In this document: one piece after another, positions 7,371 to 14,553 of the stretch | Layout: every line of letters starts with the position of its first letter | Numbering within the stretch: position 1 is the stretch's first letter | Assembly: GCA_030616165.1 (NCBI GenBank) | Contig: JAUWXV010000072.1 | Span: forward strand, 1-14,754 | Length of the DNA: 14,754 nt | Direction of reading: 5' to 3' | Origin: a bacterium | Lineage (GTDB): Bacteria; SM23-31; JAUVVT01 | The notes under the pieces: model-generated | The model's input: only the letters and a program-made list of their open reading frames with translations | What the model was told of the DNA's origin: nothing | Databases searched by the model: none | Made by a program: the position numbers and the translations under genes

Positions 7371-7769
7371 TTACCATACATAACAAATAACTTCTCCCCC
7401 TACTCTTTTCTTTTTTGCTTCAATATTCGTCATTACGCCTTTTGGGGTATTCATTATAGCAATTCCTAAATTGTTCCTAACACGAGGTACCTTATCAACC
7501 TTGGTATATATCCTGAGTCCGGGTTTACTGATTCTTTTGATACATCCGATAATACTATTCTCATTTTCATCATATTTAAGATATATTCTAATCAGTCCCT
7601 GTTTATCATCATCTATAAGAGTATAATTTTTAATAAATTTTTTCTCAAAAAGAATCTGGGTAATCTCCTGTTTCAGTTTAGATGAAGGTATATCCACCTT
7701 TTTGTATTTTGCCTTAGCAGCATTTCTTATCCTAGTCAAATAATCAGCTATTGGATCGGTCATAGACAT
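7371..7769 (-). CDS. rpsH: 30S ribosomal protein S8
   Basis: S8 binds the central domain of 16S rRNA (helix 21 region) early in 30S assembly; in E. coli it also represses spc mRNA. I choose ATG 7769-7767, giving MSMTDPIADYLTRIRNA and 132 residues, because AAGGAG lies 6 bases upstream. The frame stays open for nine more codons to a TTG at 7796, but that would place the ribosome binding site inside the gene. A second ATG two codons later gives MTDPIADYL and is also possible. The C-terminal signature RVRNNLGIAIMNTPKGVMTN followed by a tail ending VGGEVICYVW is typical. Confidence 0.96.
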   Translation of the reverse strand: MSMTDPIADYLTRIRNAAKAKYKKVDIPSSKLKQEITQILFEKKFIKNYTLIDDDKQGLIRIYLKYDENENSIIGCIKRISKPGLRIYTKVDKVPRVRNNLGIAIMNTPKGVMTNIEAKKKRVGGEVICYVW

Positions 7770-7799
7770 AAAAAACTCCTTGTTTTCAATATTCAAAAA

Positions 7800-7985
7800 C
7801 TACCAGCTTGCTTTCACAACTCCAGGAATTTGCCCCATAAGAGCCAATTCCCGGAAACAAATTCTGCATAACCCAAACTTCCTGATAAACGCCCGCGGTC
7901 TCCCGCATCTGGAACATCTATTATATTTCCTTACCTTATATTTTGGCTCCCTTTTTGCCTTTGCTATCAAACATTTCTTTGCCAA
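7800..7985 (-). CDS. rpsN: 30S ribosomal protein S14, zinc-ribbon short form, TTG start
   Basis: S14 is a 30S head protein needed for late assembly. This is the 61-residue zinc form: Cys24, Cys27, Cys40 and Cys43 make C-x2-C-x12-C-x2-C within [20 protein letters not shown], and the C-terminus is [12 protein letters not shown]. The long zinc-free form found in enterobacteria is about 100 residues, so the type is clear. The start is TTG (7985-7983), giving [19 protein letters not shown], the family N-terminus; AAGGGA lies about 9 bases upstream. Order L5-S14-S8 is standard. It lies 62 bases after rplE. Confidence 0.97.
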   Translation of the reverse strand: MAKKCLIAKAKREPKYKVRKYNRCSRCGRPRAFIRKFGLCRICFRELALMGQIPGVVKASW

Positions 7986-8047
7986 CTTTTTAATCCCTTC
8001 TTCAAATCTAATCCAAAAATATGTTCAGAATAAAAATTATATATTTA

Positions 8048-8638
8048 TTACACTCTATGAAAAGGAAATCCAAATTCCTTCAATAGTTCATATGCCTCTT
8101 TATCTGTTTTTGCATTTGTAACTATAGCAATGTCCATACCCATAATCATTTCTACATCATCATAATTTATTTCAGGAAAGATAATCTGTTCTTTAATACC
8201 TAAATTAAAATTGCCCCTTCCGTCAAATGATTTATCAGAAAAACCTCTAAAATCTCTTATTCTTGGTATAGCGATCGCTATCAACTTATCAAAAAACTCA
8301 TACATAATATTCCCACGTAGTGTAACTCTACACCCTATTGGGTTTCCTTTTCTCAACTTAAAGTTAGATATAGACATTTTTGCTTTTGTTGGTACTGCTT
8401 TCTGGCCACTTATAGTTGTAAGGTCTTTTATTGCTGATTCAATGAGTTTCGGGTTCTGTGTTGCTTTTCCGACTCCTATGTTCAAGGATATCTTCTCCAG
8501 TTTCGGAATCTCCATAACATTCTTATAATTAAAAGTCTTCATTAAATTGGGAGCAACATATTCAAAATAATACTTTTTCAGCCTCAGCATATATTTTGGT
8601 TCTTCTTTCGCACTTTTTTCATCTACCTTATTTGCCAT
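8048..8638 (-). CDS. rplE: 50S ribosomal protein L5
   Basis: L5 binds 5S rRNA and touches the P-site tRNA from the 50S central protuberance. Signatures are [20 protein letters not shown] (about 44-63), [20 protein letters not shown] and [17 protein letters not shown], then [20 protein letters not shown] and [10 protein letters not shown]. The protein is 196 residues against a usual 179-180, because of a charged leader, [16 protein letters not shown], before the normal MxRLKxxY beginning. An in-frame ATG at 8590 ([11 protein letters not shown]) would give the usual length. ATG 8638 has a CGGA element 5-6 bases upstream; the internal ATG has a poorer one, so I keep the long form with some doubt. 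Confidence 0.95.
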   Translation of the reverse strand: MANKVDEKSAKEEPKYMLRLKKYYFEYVAPNLMKTFNYKNVMEIPKLEKISLNIGVGKATQNPKLIESAIKDLTTISGQKAVPTKAKMSISNFKLRKGNPIGCRVTLRGNIMYEFFDKLIAIAIPRIRDFRGFSDKSFDGRGNFNLGIKEQIIFPEINYDDVEMIMGMDIAIVTNAKTDKEAYELLKEFGFPFHRV

Positions 8639-8702
8639 TTGATTTCCGAAAAATTATTTATTAAATTTCATTATAATTTATTTTGACCTCTACGTTAATA
8701 AA

Positions 8703-9020
8703 TCAAGTACTTAAAATCATTTCTCCACAGCTTTTGCATACTCTTGCTTTTCTTCCATCTTCAAGTGTTTTAATTCCAACTCTGGTTGTAGTATCACACT
8801 TGGAGCATATCACCATCACATTTGATACATTAATATAGGCTTCCTTTTCAATAATTTTTTTTTTTGGATTCTTTTGTGTAGGTTTTGAATGTCTCTTAAT
8901 TAACCGCACTCCCTCCACAATAATTCTCTTTTCTTTTGGAAATACCTTTAAAACTTTTCCTTTTTTACCTTTTTGATTCCCAGAAACAACCAGAACCATA
9001 TCATTTTTACGAATTCTCAT
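8703..9020 (-). CDS. rplX: 50S ribosomal protein L24 with C-terminal zinc ribbon
   Basis: L24 is an assembly-initiating protein that binds 23S rRNA at the 5' end and sits near the exit tunnel. The 105-residue protein opens with the KOW motif: MRIRKNDMVLVVSGNQKGKK then GKVLKVFPKEKRIIVEGV. The C-terminal part carries Cys72, Cys75, Cys95 and Cys98 (ICSKCDTTTRVG and RVCKSCGEM), a zinc-ribbon arrangement present in L24 of many but not all bacteria. The start is ATG with TTGGAT upstream. Gaps are 25 bases from rplN and 64 bases to rplE. No abnormality seen. Confidence 0.97.
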   Translation of the reverse strand: MRIRKNDMVLVVSGNQKGKKGKVLKVFPKEKRIIVEGVRLIKRHSKPTQKNPKKKIIEKEAYINVSNVMVICSKCDTTTRVGIKTLEDGRKARVCKSCGEMILST

Positions 9021-9045
9021 AACTAATTACTATCCAAATAAAATT

Positions 9046-9414
9046 TTAAAGTACTTCTGGTGCAAGAGAAATAATCTTCATAAATTGTTTTTCTCTGAGT
9101 TCCCTTGCCACTGGTCCAAAAATTCTTGTTCCCTTTGGTTCATTCTGTTCATTTATCAAAACAGCGGCATTTTCATCAAACCGAATATATGAACCATCTT
9201 TTCTTCTTATCTCTTTTTTCCCTCTAACTATGACAGCTTTAGATACTTCGCCCTTTTTTACATCTCCACCAGGTATTGCACTTTTAACGGTAACAACTAT
9301 CACATCTCCAACCCTTCCATATCTTTTCTTTGACCCCCCAAGTACCCGGATACACATAGCCTTTTTTGCACCAGTATTATCAGCAACATTCAATCTGGTA
9401 TATTCTTTGATCAT
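9046..9414 (-). CDS. rplN: 50S ribosomal protein L14
   Basis: L14 lies at the subunit interface of the 50S subunit and forms bridges to 16S rRNA. The 122-residue protein is of exactly the family length. Signature stretches are [60 protein letters not shown] and the ending [20 protein letters not shown] followed by EVL. The ATG has a strong GGAGG 7 bases upstream, one of the best ribosome binding sites in the cluster, at the traditional S10/spc boundary. There is no sizeable gap before it (15 bases after rpsQ), so the two operons appear to be one transcript here. Confidence 0.98.
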   Translation of the reverse strand: MIKEYTRLNVADNTGAKKAMCIRVLGGSKKRYGRVGDVIVVTVKSAIPGGDVKKGEVSKAVIVRGKKEIRRKDGSYIRFDENAAVLINEQNEPKGTRIFGPVARELREKQFMKIISLAPEVL

Positions 9415-9429
9415 TTTAAAACCTCCGTA

Positions 9430-9693
9430 TCAAGCCAATTCTGCTTTCTTCAGTATTTCTACCAATCTCCATCTTTTTCTCTTACTCAATGGACGAGTTT
9501 CCATTATTTTTATGAAATCTCCAATACTGCATTTATTTTCTTTATCATCGACCATAAACTTTTTCGTTCGAGTAATATATTTACCGTAGAGAGGTTCTTT
9601 CACTTTCCGTTCAACTTTAACAACACAACTACCTGTCATTTTATCACTCACAACTGTTCCAAATCTAATTTTTCTGATTCCCCTTTTTTTCAT
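9430..9693 (-). CDS. rpsQ: 30S ribosomal protein S17
   Basis: S17 is a primary 16S rRNA binder of the OB-fold type. The 87-residue protein shows [20 protein letters not shown] (about 7-26), [20 protein letters not shown] (27-46) and the signature [20 protein letters not shown] (59-78). Length is typical. The ATG overlaps the rpmC stop codon (ATGA), and no clear ribosome binding site is present, so initiation is probably coupled to termination of rpmC. Order L29-S17-L14 is canonical. Confidence 0.97.
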   Translation of the reverse strand: MKKRGIRKIRFGTVVSDKMTGSCVVKVERKVKEPLYGKYITRTKKFMVDDKENKCSIGDFIKIMETRPLSKRKRWRLVEILKKAELA

Positions 9694-9908
9694 ACTTGCT
9701 TGGTCCTTGGTTTTCTTATACTTAATTCATATTCACGCATAAAAGTTTTTATTCGAGCAATTTCCCGTCTTATAGTTCTAATCTTCAGCGGATTATCTAT
9801 TTGATGAGTTGCTTGCTGAAATCTCAAATTAGACAGCTCTAATTGAGCATCCTGTAATCTTAACTTCAGTTCTTCCAGAGGAAGTTCTAACAATCCATCC
9901 TTTTTCAT
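9690..9908 (-). CDS. rpmC: 50S ribosomal protein L29
   Basis: L29 is a small helical-hairpin protein near the tunnel exit, part of the docking site for trigger factor and SRP. The choice of ATG 9908-9906 gives [20 protein letters not shown] and 72 residues; the signature [20 protein letters not shown] followed by [11 protein letters not shown] is clear. The frame is open four codons further to a GTG at 9920, but the AAGGGGAG ribosome binding site ends one base before that codon, too close. From that site to the chosen ATG is 13 bases, rather long, so the exact start remains uncertain. It overlaps rpsQ by 4 bases and follows rplP by 8. Confidence 0.93.
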   Translation of the reverse strand: MKKDGLLELPLEELKLRLQDAQLELSNLRFQQATHQIDNPLKIRTIRREIARIKTFMREYELSIRKPRTKQV

Positions 9909-9916
9909 AAATAAAA

Positions 9917-10330
9917 TCACACTCCCCTTGTTTTTATAAACTTTGTTTTTATGGGCAATTTACTTCCTGCCAGCCTAACAGCTTCTTTTGCAATATTTTC
10001 AGGAATACCTTCCAGTTCAAATAGAATCCTCCCCGGCCTTACCACAGCAACCCAATACTCCGGTGACCCTTTCCCCTTACCCATTCTTGTCTCTGCCGGT
10101 TTTTTTGTTACAGGTTTATCCGGGAAAATTCTTATCCAAATTTTCCCGCCTCTTTTAATATATCTTGTCATTGACACTCTCGCCGCTTCAATCTGCCTTG
10201 CAGTCATCCAGCACGGTTCCAATGCCTTTATACCATACTGACCAAAACTCAACGTATTACCTCTCTGACTTTTACCCTTCATCCTCCCGCGGTGATGCTT
10301 TCTCCATCTTGTTCTTTTTGGCATTAACAT
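9917..10330 (-). CDS. rplP: 50S ribosomal protein L16
   Basis: L16 is a late-assembling 50S protein that contacts A-site tRNA and is needed for peptidyl-transferase activity. The 137-residue protein begins [20 protein letters not shown], the family N-terminus. Signatures are [20 protein letters not shown] (about 28-47), [20 protein letters not shown] and [20 protein letters not shown]. The start is ATG with AGGG 8 bases upstream; an internal ATG two codons later is less likely since the MLxPKR beginning is conserved. It lies 21 bases after rpsC. Confidence 0.98.
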   Translation of the reverse strand: MLMPKRTRWRKHHRGRMKGKSQRGNTLSFGQYGIKALEPCWMTARQIEAARVSMTRYIKRGGKIWIRIFPDKPVTKKPAETRMGKGKGSPEYWVAVVRPGRILFELEGIPENIAKEAVRLAGSKLPIKTKFIKTRGV

Positions 10331-10351
10331 AACATTTACCCTAAAAGTCTT

Positions 10352-10996
10352 TTATTCTGCTTTTGAAGGAGTACCTATTATTTCTCCCAGACATACCCAA
10401 ACTTTAACGCCGATTGTACCATATGTGGTATGAGCAGTCACTCTCGCATAATCTATATCTGCTCTTAAAGTATGAAGAGGAATCCTGCCATCTTTATACT
10501 GTTCTTTTCGCGCCATTTCAGCACCAGCCATCCTTCCACTACACATAATACGAACCCCTTCTGCTCCCATCCTCATAGCGGACATTATTGCCTTCTTCAT
10601 AACTCTCCTGTATGAAATTTTAGATTCCAACTGCCGTGCAATATTCTCTGCAATAAGACGTGCATCCAATTCTGGTCTTTTTATCTCATTTATATTCAAT
10701 TGAACCTCTTTATTCGTTATCCTTTTTAATTCTTCTTTCAGTTTGTCAACTTCTGCACCCTTTCTTCCAATAACAATACCCGGTCTTGCAGTATTTATAT
10801 TCAAGGTAATTTTCTGTGATGTTCTTTCCAGTTCAATTTTCGATATCCCCGCATTTTGAAGACGATTTCGAATATACTTGCGAATCATCAAATCTTCTTG
10901 CAATTTGCCAGCAAAATTCCTTTCATCAAACCAATTTGAATCCCAACCCTTTATAATTCCTAACCTTAATCCAATCGGATTAGTTTTTTGTCCCAT
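10352..10996 (-). CDS. rpsC: 30S ribosomal protein S3
   Basis: S3 lines the mRNA entry channel on the 30S head and helps unwind mRNA. The 214-residue protein starts [20 protein letters not shown] and includes a type II KH domain with the [16 protein letters not shown] loop (GRKG at 77-80). The C-terminal domain shows [40 protein letters not shown] and [20 protein letters not shown]. Length is standard. The ATG has a good GAGGAG at 6-7 bases. It lies 19 bases after rplV and 21 before rplP. Confidence 0.98.
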   Translation of the reverse strand: MGQKTNPIGLRLGIIKGWDSNWFDERNFAGKLQEDLMIRKYIRNRLQNAGISKIELERTSQKITLNINTARPGIVIGRKGAEVDKLKEELKRITNKEVQLNINEIKRPELDARLIAENIARQLESKISYRRVMKKAIMSAMRMGAEGVRIMCSGRMAGAEMARKEQYKDGRIPLHTLRADIDYARVTAHTTYGTIGVKVWVCLGEIIGTPSKAE

Positions 10997-11015
10997 GAAT
11001 TACTCCTCGATTTTT

Positions 11016-11363
11016 TTATTCTTCATCTCCAACTACTATGGAAATATGGCATGATCTTTTTAGAATTCTTGTTGCTCTTCCCATTGCCCTCGGTATAAAC
11101 CTTTTAAGCATTGGTCCCTCGTTAACTGCTGCTTTTTTAATAATAAAATCTCCCACCTCTACTTTATTGCTTCCTTCTCCGTGAATAATGTTGGCAACAG
11201 CAGACCTGATTGTCTTTTCAATAGGAAGCGAAGCCCTTTTCTGACAAAAATGCAAAATATTTAATGCATCTTCAACCTTTTTACCCCTAACTAATTCTAA
11301 TACTCTCTGCACTTTTCTCGGCGCCATCCTGACATATTTTGATTTTGCTCTTCCTTCTATCAT
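11016..11363 (-). CDS. rplV: 50S ribosomal protein L22
   Basis: L22 reaches into the peptide exit tunnel with a long beta hairpin and forms part of its constriction with L4. The 115-residue protein has AKSKYVRMAPRKVQRVLELV (about 6-25), RGKKVEDALNILHFCQKRAS, then IEKTIRSAVANIIHG, and the hairpin region NEGPMLKRFIPRAMGRATRI (about 81-100), where macrolide-resistance changes are known in other bacteria. Length is typical. The ATG has no strong ribosome binding site; it lies 15 bases after rpsS. No abnormality is seen in the hairpin. Confidence 0.97.
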   Translation of the reverse strand: MIEGRAKSKYVRMAPRKVQRVLELVRGKKVEDALNILHFCQKRASLPIEKTIRSAVANIIHGEGSNKVEVGDFIIKKAAVNEGPMLKRFIPRAMGRATRILKRSCHISIVVGDEE

Positions 11364-11378
11364 AACTTCAACTAACTT

Positions 11379-11666
11379 CTATTTTACAGCAGTAGAACGC
11401 TCTGAGACCCTCCCGCTGTGCCCTTTAAACGTTCTTGTAGGTGCAAATTCCCCAAGTTTGTGTCCAACCATATTTTCTGTAATATATATTGGTATAAACT
11501 GTTTTCCATTATGGACACTAAGTGTACACCCAACAAAATCCGGCGATATTGTGCTATCCCGCGACCACGTCTTTATAATCTTTTTCCTCTTTGTTTTACC
11601 TAATCCTTCTATCTTTTTTAACAACTTCGGGTCTATATACGGACCTTTTTTTAATGATCGAGCCAT
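11379..11666 (-). CDS. rpsS: 30S ribosomal protein S19
   Basis: S19 forms a complex with S13 in the 30S head. The 95-residue protein starts [20 protein letters not shown] and carries the signature [20 protein letters not shown] followed by [16 protein letters not shown]. Length is standard. The start is ATG GCT; in this window most other Met-Ala genes use TTG instead. The spacing is 8 bases after rplB and there is no strong ribosome binding site, so it may be coupled to rplB. Order L2-S19-L22 is canonical. Confidence 0.97.
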   Translation of the reverse strand: MARSLKKGPYIDPKLLKKIEGLGKTKRKKIIKTWSRDSTISPDFVGCTLSVHNGKQFIPIYITENMVGHKLGEFAPTRTFKGHSGRVSERSTAVK

Positions 11667-11674
11667 ATCTATTT

Positions 11675-12496
11675 TTATCTTCTTTTAATAATATATTTAT
11701 CAGAAATTTTTGTTTTTTTCCTTGTTTTAAGACCTTTAGTTATCCATCCCCATGGAGAGCAAGGATCCCTTCCTCCAGATGATTTTCCTTCTCCTCCACC
11801 CATAGGATGGTCAACTGGATTCATAGCAACACCACGCACTCTCGGTCTTCTGCCAAGCCATCTTGTCCTCCCTGCCTTGCCATAAGATATATTCTCATGT
11901 TCAAGATTTCCTATCTGACCAATAGTAGCATAGCATTTCAGCCTTATCATCCTTACCTCTCCAGAAGGCATCTTTACCTGACCATAACTGCCCTCTTTAG
12001 CGATTAGTTGTGCAGCTGTCCCTGCACTTCTTGCTATCTGACCACCCTTACCCCTCTTAATCTCGACATTATGAATAAATGTCCCTACAGGTATCTTTTC
12101 AAGTGGAAGTGTATTCCCAACTTTAATCTCGACGTTTTTGCCACTCATAACTGTTTCTTTTATCTTTAAGCCATCGGGCGCTAATATATACCTTTTTTCT
12201 CCATCAGTATAATGTAAAAGGGCAATACTGCTCGTCCTGTTTGGATCATACTGTATTGAATGAACCTTCGCTGGTATATTATCTTTATCACGTTTGAAAT
12301 CAATTATTCTGTATTTTCTCTTATGCCCGCCGCCACGATGTCTTACCGTTATACGACCTAAATTATTCCTGCCGCCGCTCTTCTTTATAATCGCTATTAA
12401 AGACTTTTCCGGCTTCCATTCTCCATATTCTTTGAAAACAGGTACTAGTTTAAATCTCTGAGTTGGTGTTACAGGTTTATACTTTTTTAATAACAT
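11675..12496 (-). CDS. rplB: 50S ribosomal protein L2
   Basis: L2 is a core 23S rRNA binder needed for subunit joining and peptidyl-transferase activity. The 273-residue protein has the N-terminal OB-like and SH3-like domains with [20 protein letters not shown] (about 41-60) and a C-terminal segment [20 protein letters not shown] with [20 protein letters not shown], including the conserved His at about 230 of the [10 protein letters not shown] motif. Length is standard. The ATG has AAGGAG 11 bases upstream, lying inside the last codons of rplW. It is 6 bases after rplW. Confidence 0.98.
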   Translation of the reverse strand: MLLKKYKPVTPTQRFKLVPVFKEYGEWKPEKSLIAIIKKSGGRNNLGRITVRHRGGGHKRKYRIIDFKRDKDNIPAKVHSIQYDPNRTSSIALLHYTDGEKRYILAPDGLKIKETVMSGKNVEIKVGNTLPLEKIPVGTFIHNVEIKRGKGGQIARSAGTAAQLIAKEGSYGQVKMPSGEVRMIRLKCYATIGQIGNLEHENISYGKAGRTRWLGRRPRVRGVAMNPVDHPMGGGEGKSSGGRDPCSPWGWITKGLKTRKKTKISDKYIIKRR

Positions 12497-12502
12497 CTGA
12501 AA

Positions 12503-12793
12503 TTAAACTCCTTCAAATAACTCAATCTTATAACCTTTTTCGAGAGTCACTATTGCTTTTTTCCAGTTTTTCCTCTTCCCCTCGAATCTCCCCATTCTTT
12601 TCTTTTTTCCTTTCACATTTATAACACGTACATTCCTGACCTTTACATTAAATCTATCTTCTATTCCCTTTGAAATCTCAATTTTATTCATTTTTGGATG
12701 TACTTCAAATCCATATTTATTCTCAGTTTCCTGAAAATGAGTAATCTTTTCTGTAAGCAATGGCCTAACTATTTGATTTATCGATTTGTTCAT
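12503..12793 (-). CDS. rplW: 50S ribosomal protein L23
   Basis: L23 surrounds the tunnel exit and is the main docking site for trigger factor and SRP. I choose ATG 12793-12791, giving MNKSINQIVRPLLTEKITHF and 96 residues; a TTG two codons earlier is in frame but less likely. Signatures are RPLLTEK near residue 11, NKYGFEVHPKMNKIEISKGI (about 26-45), VRNVRVINVKGKKKRMGRFE and GKRKNWKKAIVTL. The start lies inside rplD: the two reading frames overlap by 29 bases, more than the usual few. No clear ribosome binding site, so translation is likely coupled to rplD. Confidence 0.96.
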   Translation of the reverse strand: MNKSINQIVRPLLTEKITHFQETENKYGFEVHPKMNKIEISKGIEDRFNVKVRNVRVINVKGKKKRMGRFEGKRKNWKKAIVTLEKGYKIELFEGV

Positions 12794-13427
12794 TTCCAAA
12801 ACAGGCGTTTAGTTTTTTTAATGCACTCTCTTGTATTAAAAACTTTTCACAATTAAGTATATCATAAGTTGATAAAGTATCAACCAAACGAATAGTAATA
12901 TTTGGAATATTTCTGCATGATTTGAGAATATTATCTGACTTTTTTTCTGTAACAAAAAGTGTCTCTTTATTGTCAATTTCCAAGGACTTCAAAATACCAA
13001 AAAAATATTTAGTTTTGGGTTTTTCAAAATCAAAGTCTTCTACAACAACAATCTCTCCCTTTTTCAGTTTATATGCCAGTGCGGAAATTCTTGCTAATCT
13101 TTTAACCTTTTTAGGAAGTTTGAAAACGTAATCATGGGGTTTAGGACCAAAAATTCTCCCACCACCTTTCCATAAAGGAGAACGGATAGTTCCTGCTCTT
13201 GATCGCCCTGTTCCTTTTTGTCTATAAGGTTTTCTGCCTCCACCTCTAACCATTGACCTATTTTTCGCCGAATGCGTCCCCTGTCTGCTGTTTGTCATCT
13301 GGGATATAACTGAAAAATAAATTGCATAATTATTGGGCTTTTTCTCAAATATTTCCGAACTTACTTTTACGCTCTCTTTACCTTTTGAACCATCTATTTT
13401 AAAAATTGGAAGTTCCATTTTTGACAT
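12765..13427 (-). CDS. rplD: 50S ribosomal protein L4
   Basis: L4 enters the exit tunnel with a long loop and in E. coli also represses the S10 operon. The 220-residue protein has the loop signature SRQGTHSAKNRSMVRGGGRK then PYRQKGTGRSRAGTIRSPLW and GGGRIFGPKPHDY (roughly 47-99), and a C-terminal domain with RLARISALAYKLKKGEIVVV. The start is uncertain: ATG 13427 (MSKMELPIFKI) is preferred over GTG 13430 and the later ATG 13418 (MELPIFKID); no strong ribosome binding site decides. The last nine residues (NEQIDKSNS) extend past the usual end and are read from DNA that also encodes the start of rplW. Confidence 0.95.
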   Translation of the reverse strand: MSKMELPIFKIDGSKGKESVKVSSEIFEKKPNNYAIYFSVISQMTNSRQGTHSAKNRSMVRGGGRKPYRQKGTGRSRAGTIRSPLWKGGGRIFGPKPHDYVFKLPKKVKRLARISALAYKLKKGEIVVVEDFDFEKPKTKYFFGILKSLEIDNKETLFVTEKKSDNILKSCRNIPNITIRLVDTLSTYDILNCEKFLIQESALKKLNACFGNEQIDKSNS

Positions 13428-13451
13428 CACTATTTTTCTCTATTGTAAGAA

Positions 13452-14072
13452 TTATCTTTTTACAATCTCAAGTATCCCTTTATTAGGACCCGGCACACCC
13501 CCCTTTATAAAAATCAAATTTTTATCTGTCTCCACTTTTAATATTTCAAGGTTTTTAATAGTAACTCCTGAATTCCCCATTCTCCCCGCCATCTTCAATC
13601 CTTTGTAAACCCTCGAAGGAAAAGATGACTGTCCTAACGAACCTGGAGCCCTGACTCTGTCAGACTGTCCATGACTCTTTGGACCTCCCTTGAACTTATG
13701 TCTTTTAACGACACCGGCAAACCCTTTCCCTTTTGATATACCAGAAACATTCACTTTTTCACCAACAGAAAAAATATCTGCTTTTAACACATCCCCAAGA
13801 TTTAATTCTTTATAATTATCATACTTGAATTCTTTCAATACCTTTAATGGTTCCAAATCTGCTTTAGTAAAATGATTTAACAATGGTTTAGTAGTATGCT
13901 TCTTTTTTTTGGGCAAAAATCCAATCTGAACAGCATTATATCCATCCTTTTCAATAGTCTTTATTTGTGTAACATAGCAGGGACCCGCCTCAACAACTGT
14001 TATCGCCACACTATCACCATTCTGGTCAAAAAAATTAGTCACACCTATCTTTTTTGCCAATAAGCCTTTCAT
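13452..14072 (-). CDS. rplC: 50S ribosomal protein L3
   Basis: L3 is one of the first proteins to assemble on 23S rRNA, and its long extension approaches the peptidyl-transferase centre. The 206-residue protein starts MKGLLAKKIGVTNFFDQNGD, contains VNVSGISKGKGFAGVVKRHK (about 107-126) and FKGGPKSHGQSDRVRAPGSL with GQSSFPSRVYKGLKMAGRMG (the central extension), and ends VPGPNKGILEIVKR. The Gln-containing segment is where E. coli PrmB methylates L3. Length is typical. The ATG lies 1 base after the rpsJ stop, with AAGG upstream inside the rpsJ end. Confidence 0.98.
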   Translation of the reverse strand: MKGLLAKKIGVTNFFDQNGDSVAITVVEAGPCYVTQIKTIEKDGYNAVQIGFLPKKKKHTTKPLLNHFTKADLEPLKVLKEFKYDNYKELNLGDVLKADIFSVGEKVNVSGISKGKGFAGVVKRHKFKGGPKSHGQSDRVRAPGSLGQSSFPSRVYKGLKMAGRMGNSGVTIKNLEILKVETDKNLIFIKGGVPGPNKGILEIVKR

Positions 14073-14073
14073 T

Positions 14074-14385
14074 TTAAACCTTTATTTCAATATCAACTCC
14101 AGCGGGTAATTCAAGTTTCATTAAGGCATCTACCGTTTTGCTAGACGAGTTTAATATATCAATCAATCTTTTATGAATTTTAGTTTCAAACTGCTCTCTT
14201 GATTTTTTATCAACATGGGGTGACCTTAACACAGTGTAAACAGTTCTTTTTGTCGGAAGTGGAATCGGTCCAGATATCACTGCTCCTGTCGATTTGGCGG
14301 TTCTGACTATTTTATCCGTTGACTTATCAATTAGCGTATGGTCATACGCCTTAAGTTTTATCCTTATCCTCTGCTTTGTTGCCAA
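14074..14385 (-). CDS. rpsJ: 30S ribosomal protein S10, TTG start
   Basis: S10 is a 30S head protein and, with NusB, part of the antitermination machinery. The 103-residue protein shows [20 protein letters not shown], then [20 protein letters not shown] and [20 protein letters not shown], and ends [19 protein letters not shown]. Length is standard. The start is TTG (14385-14383) with GGAG 7 bases upstream; no ATG gives the family N-terminus. As first gene of the S10 block it follows a 168-base gap after tuf, which is the likeliest place for a promoter. Confidence 0.97.
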   Translation of the reverse strand: MATKQRIRIKLKAYDHTLIDKSTDKIVRTAKSTGAVISGPIPLPTKRTVYTVLRSPHVDKKSREQFETKIHKRLIDILNSSSKTVDALMKLELPAGVDIEIKV

Positions 14386-14426
14386 TTCAAAACTCCAATA
14401 TTTTTAATCAATATCTTAAATATATT

Positions 14427-14457
14427 TCTATAAAAAAATATCTTATTTTTAACACAA
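14427..14457 (-). promoter_or_regulatory. Possible promoter before rpsJ
   Basis: In the tuf-rpsJ gap, minus-strand TTGTGT (14457-14452) is followed 19 bases later by TATAGA (14432-14427), which lies about 41 bases before the rpsJ start. Spacing is longer than ideal and the whole gap is AT-rich, so this is only the best-looking candidate for a promoter of the S10-spc-alpha transcript. Confidence 0.2.
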
Positions 14458-14477
14458 TTTTTCTTTATTAAACATAA

Positions 14478-14526
14478 AAACTTTGGTAAATTTTGAACAA
14501 TGAAAAGTAAAAACTTACCAAATTTT
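14478..14526 (-). terminator. Possible intrinsic terminator after tuf
   Basis: TTTGGTAA at 14482-14489 pairs with TTACCAAA at 14515-14522, extended by three A-T pairs after one mismatch, with a 25-base loop. On the minus strand the stem is followed by GTTTTTATG, a short T-run. It starts 28 bases after the tuf stop. The large loop and AT-rich stem make it weak, so read-through into rpsJ is likely. Confidence 0.35.
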
Positions 14527-14553
14527 CGTCATTAAAAACACTAATTTAAAAAA

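Noticed and set aside
7770-7796. Upstream extension of rpsH to a TTG
   Set aside because: It would put the AAGGAG ribosome binding site inside the gene and add nine residues foreign to S8.
7780-8121. Plus-strand open frame of 113 codons
   Set aside because: It lies antisense to rpsN, rpsH and rplE, which are certain genes, and its translation is low-complexity and resembles no family. Other plus-strand frames (for example 9230-9589, 8211-8528, 9951-10241) are antisense shadows in the same way.
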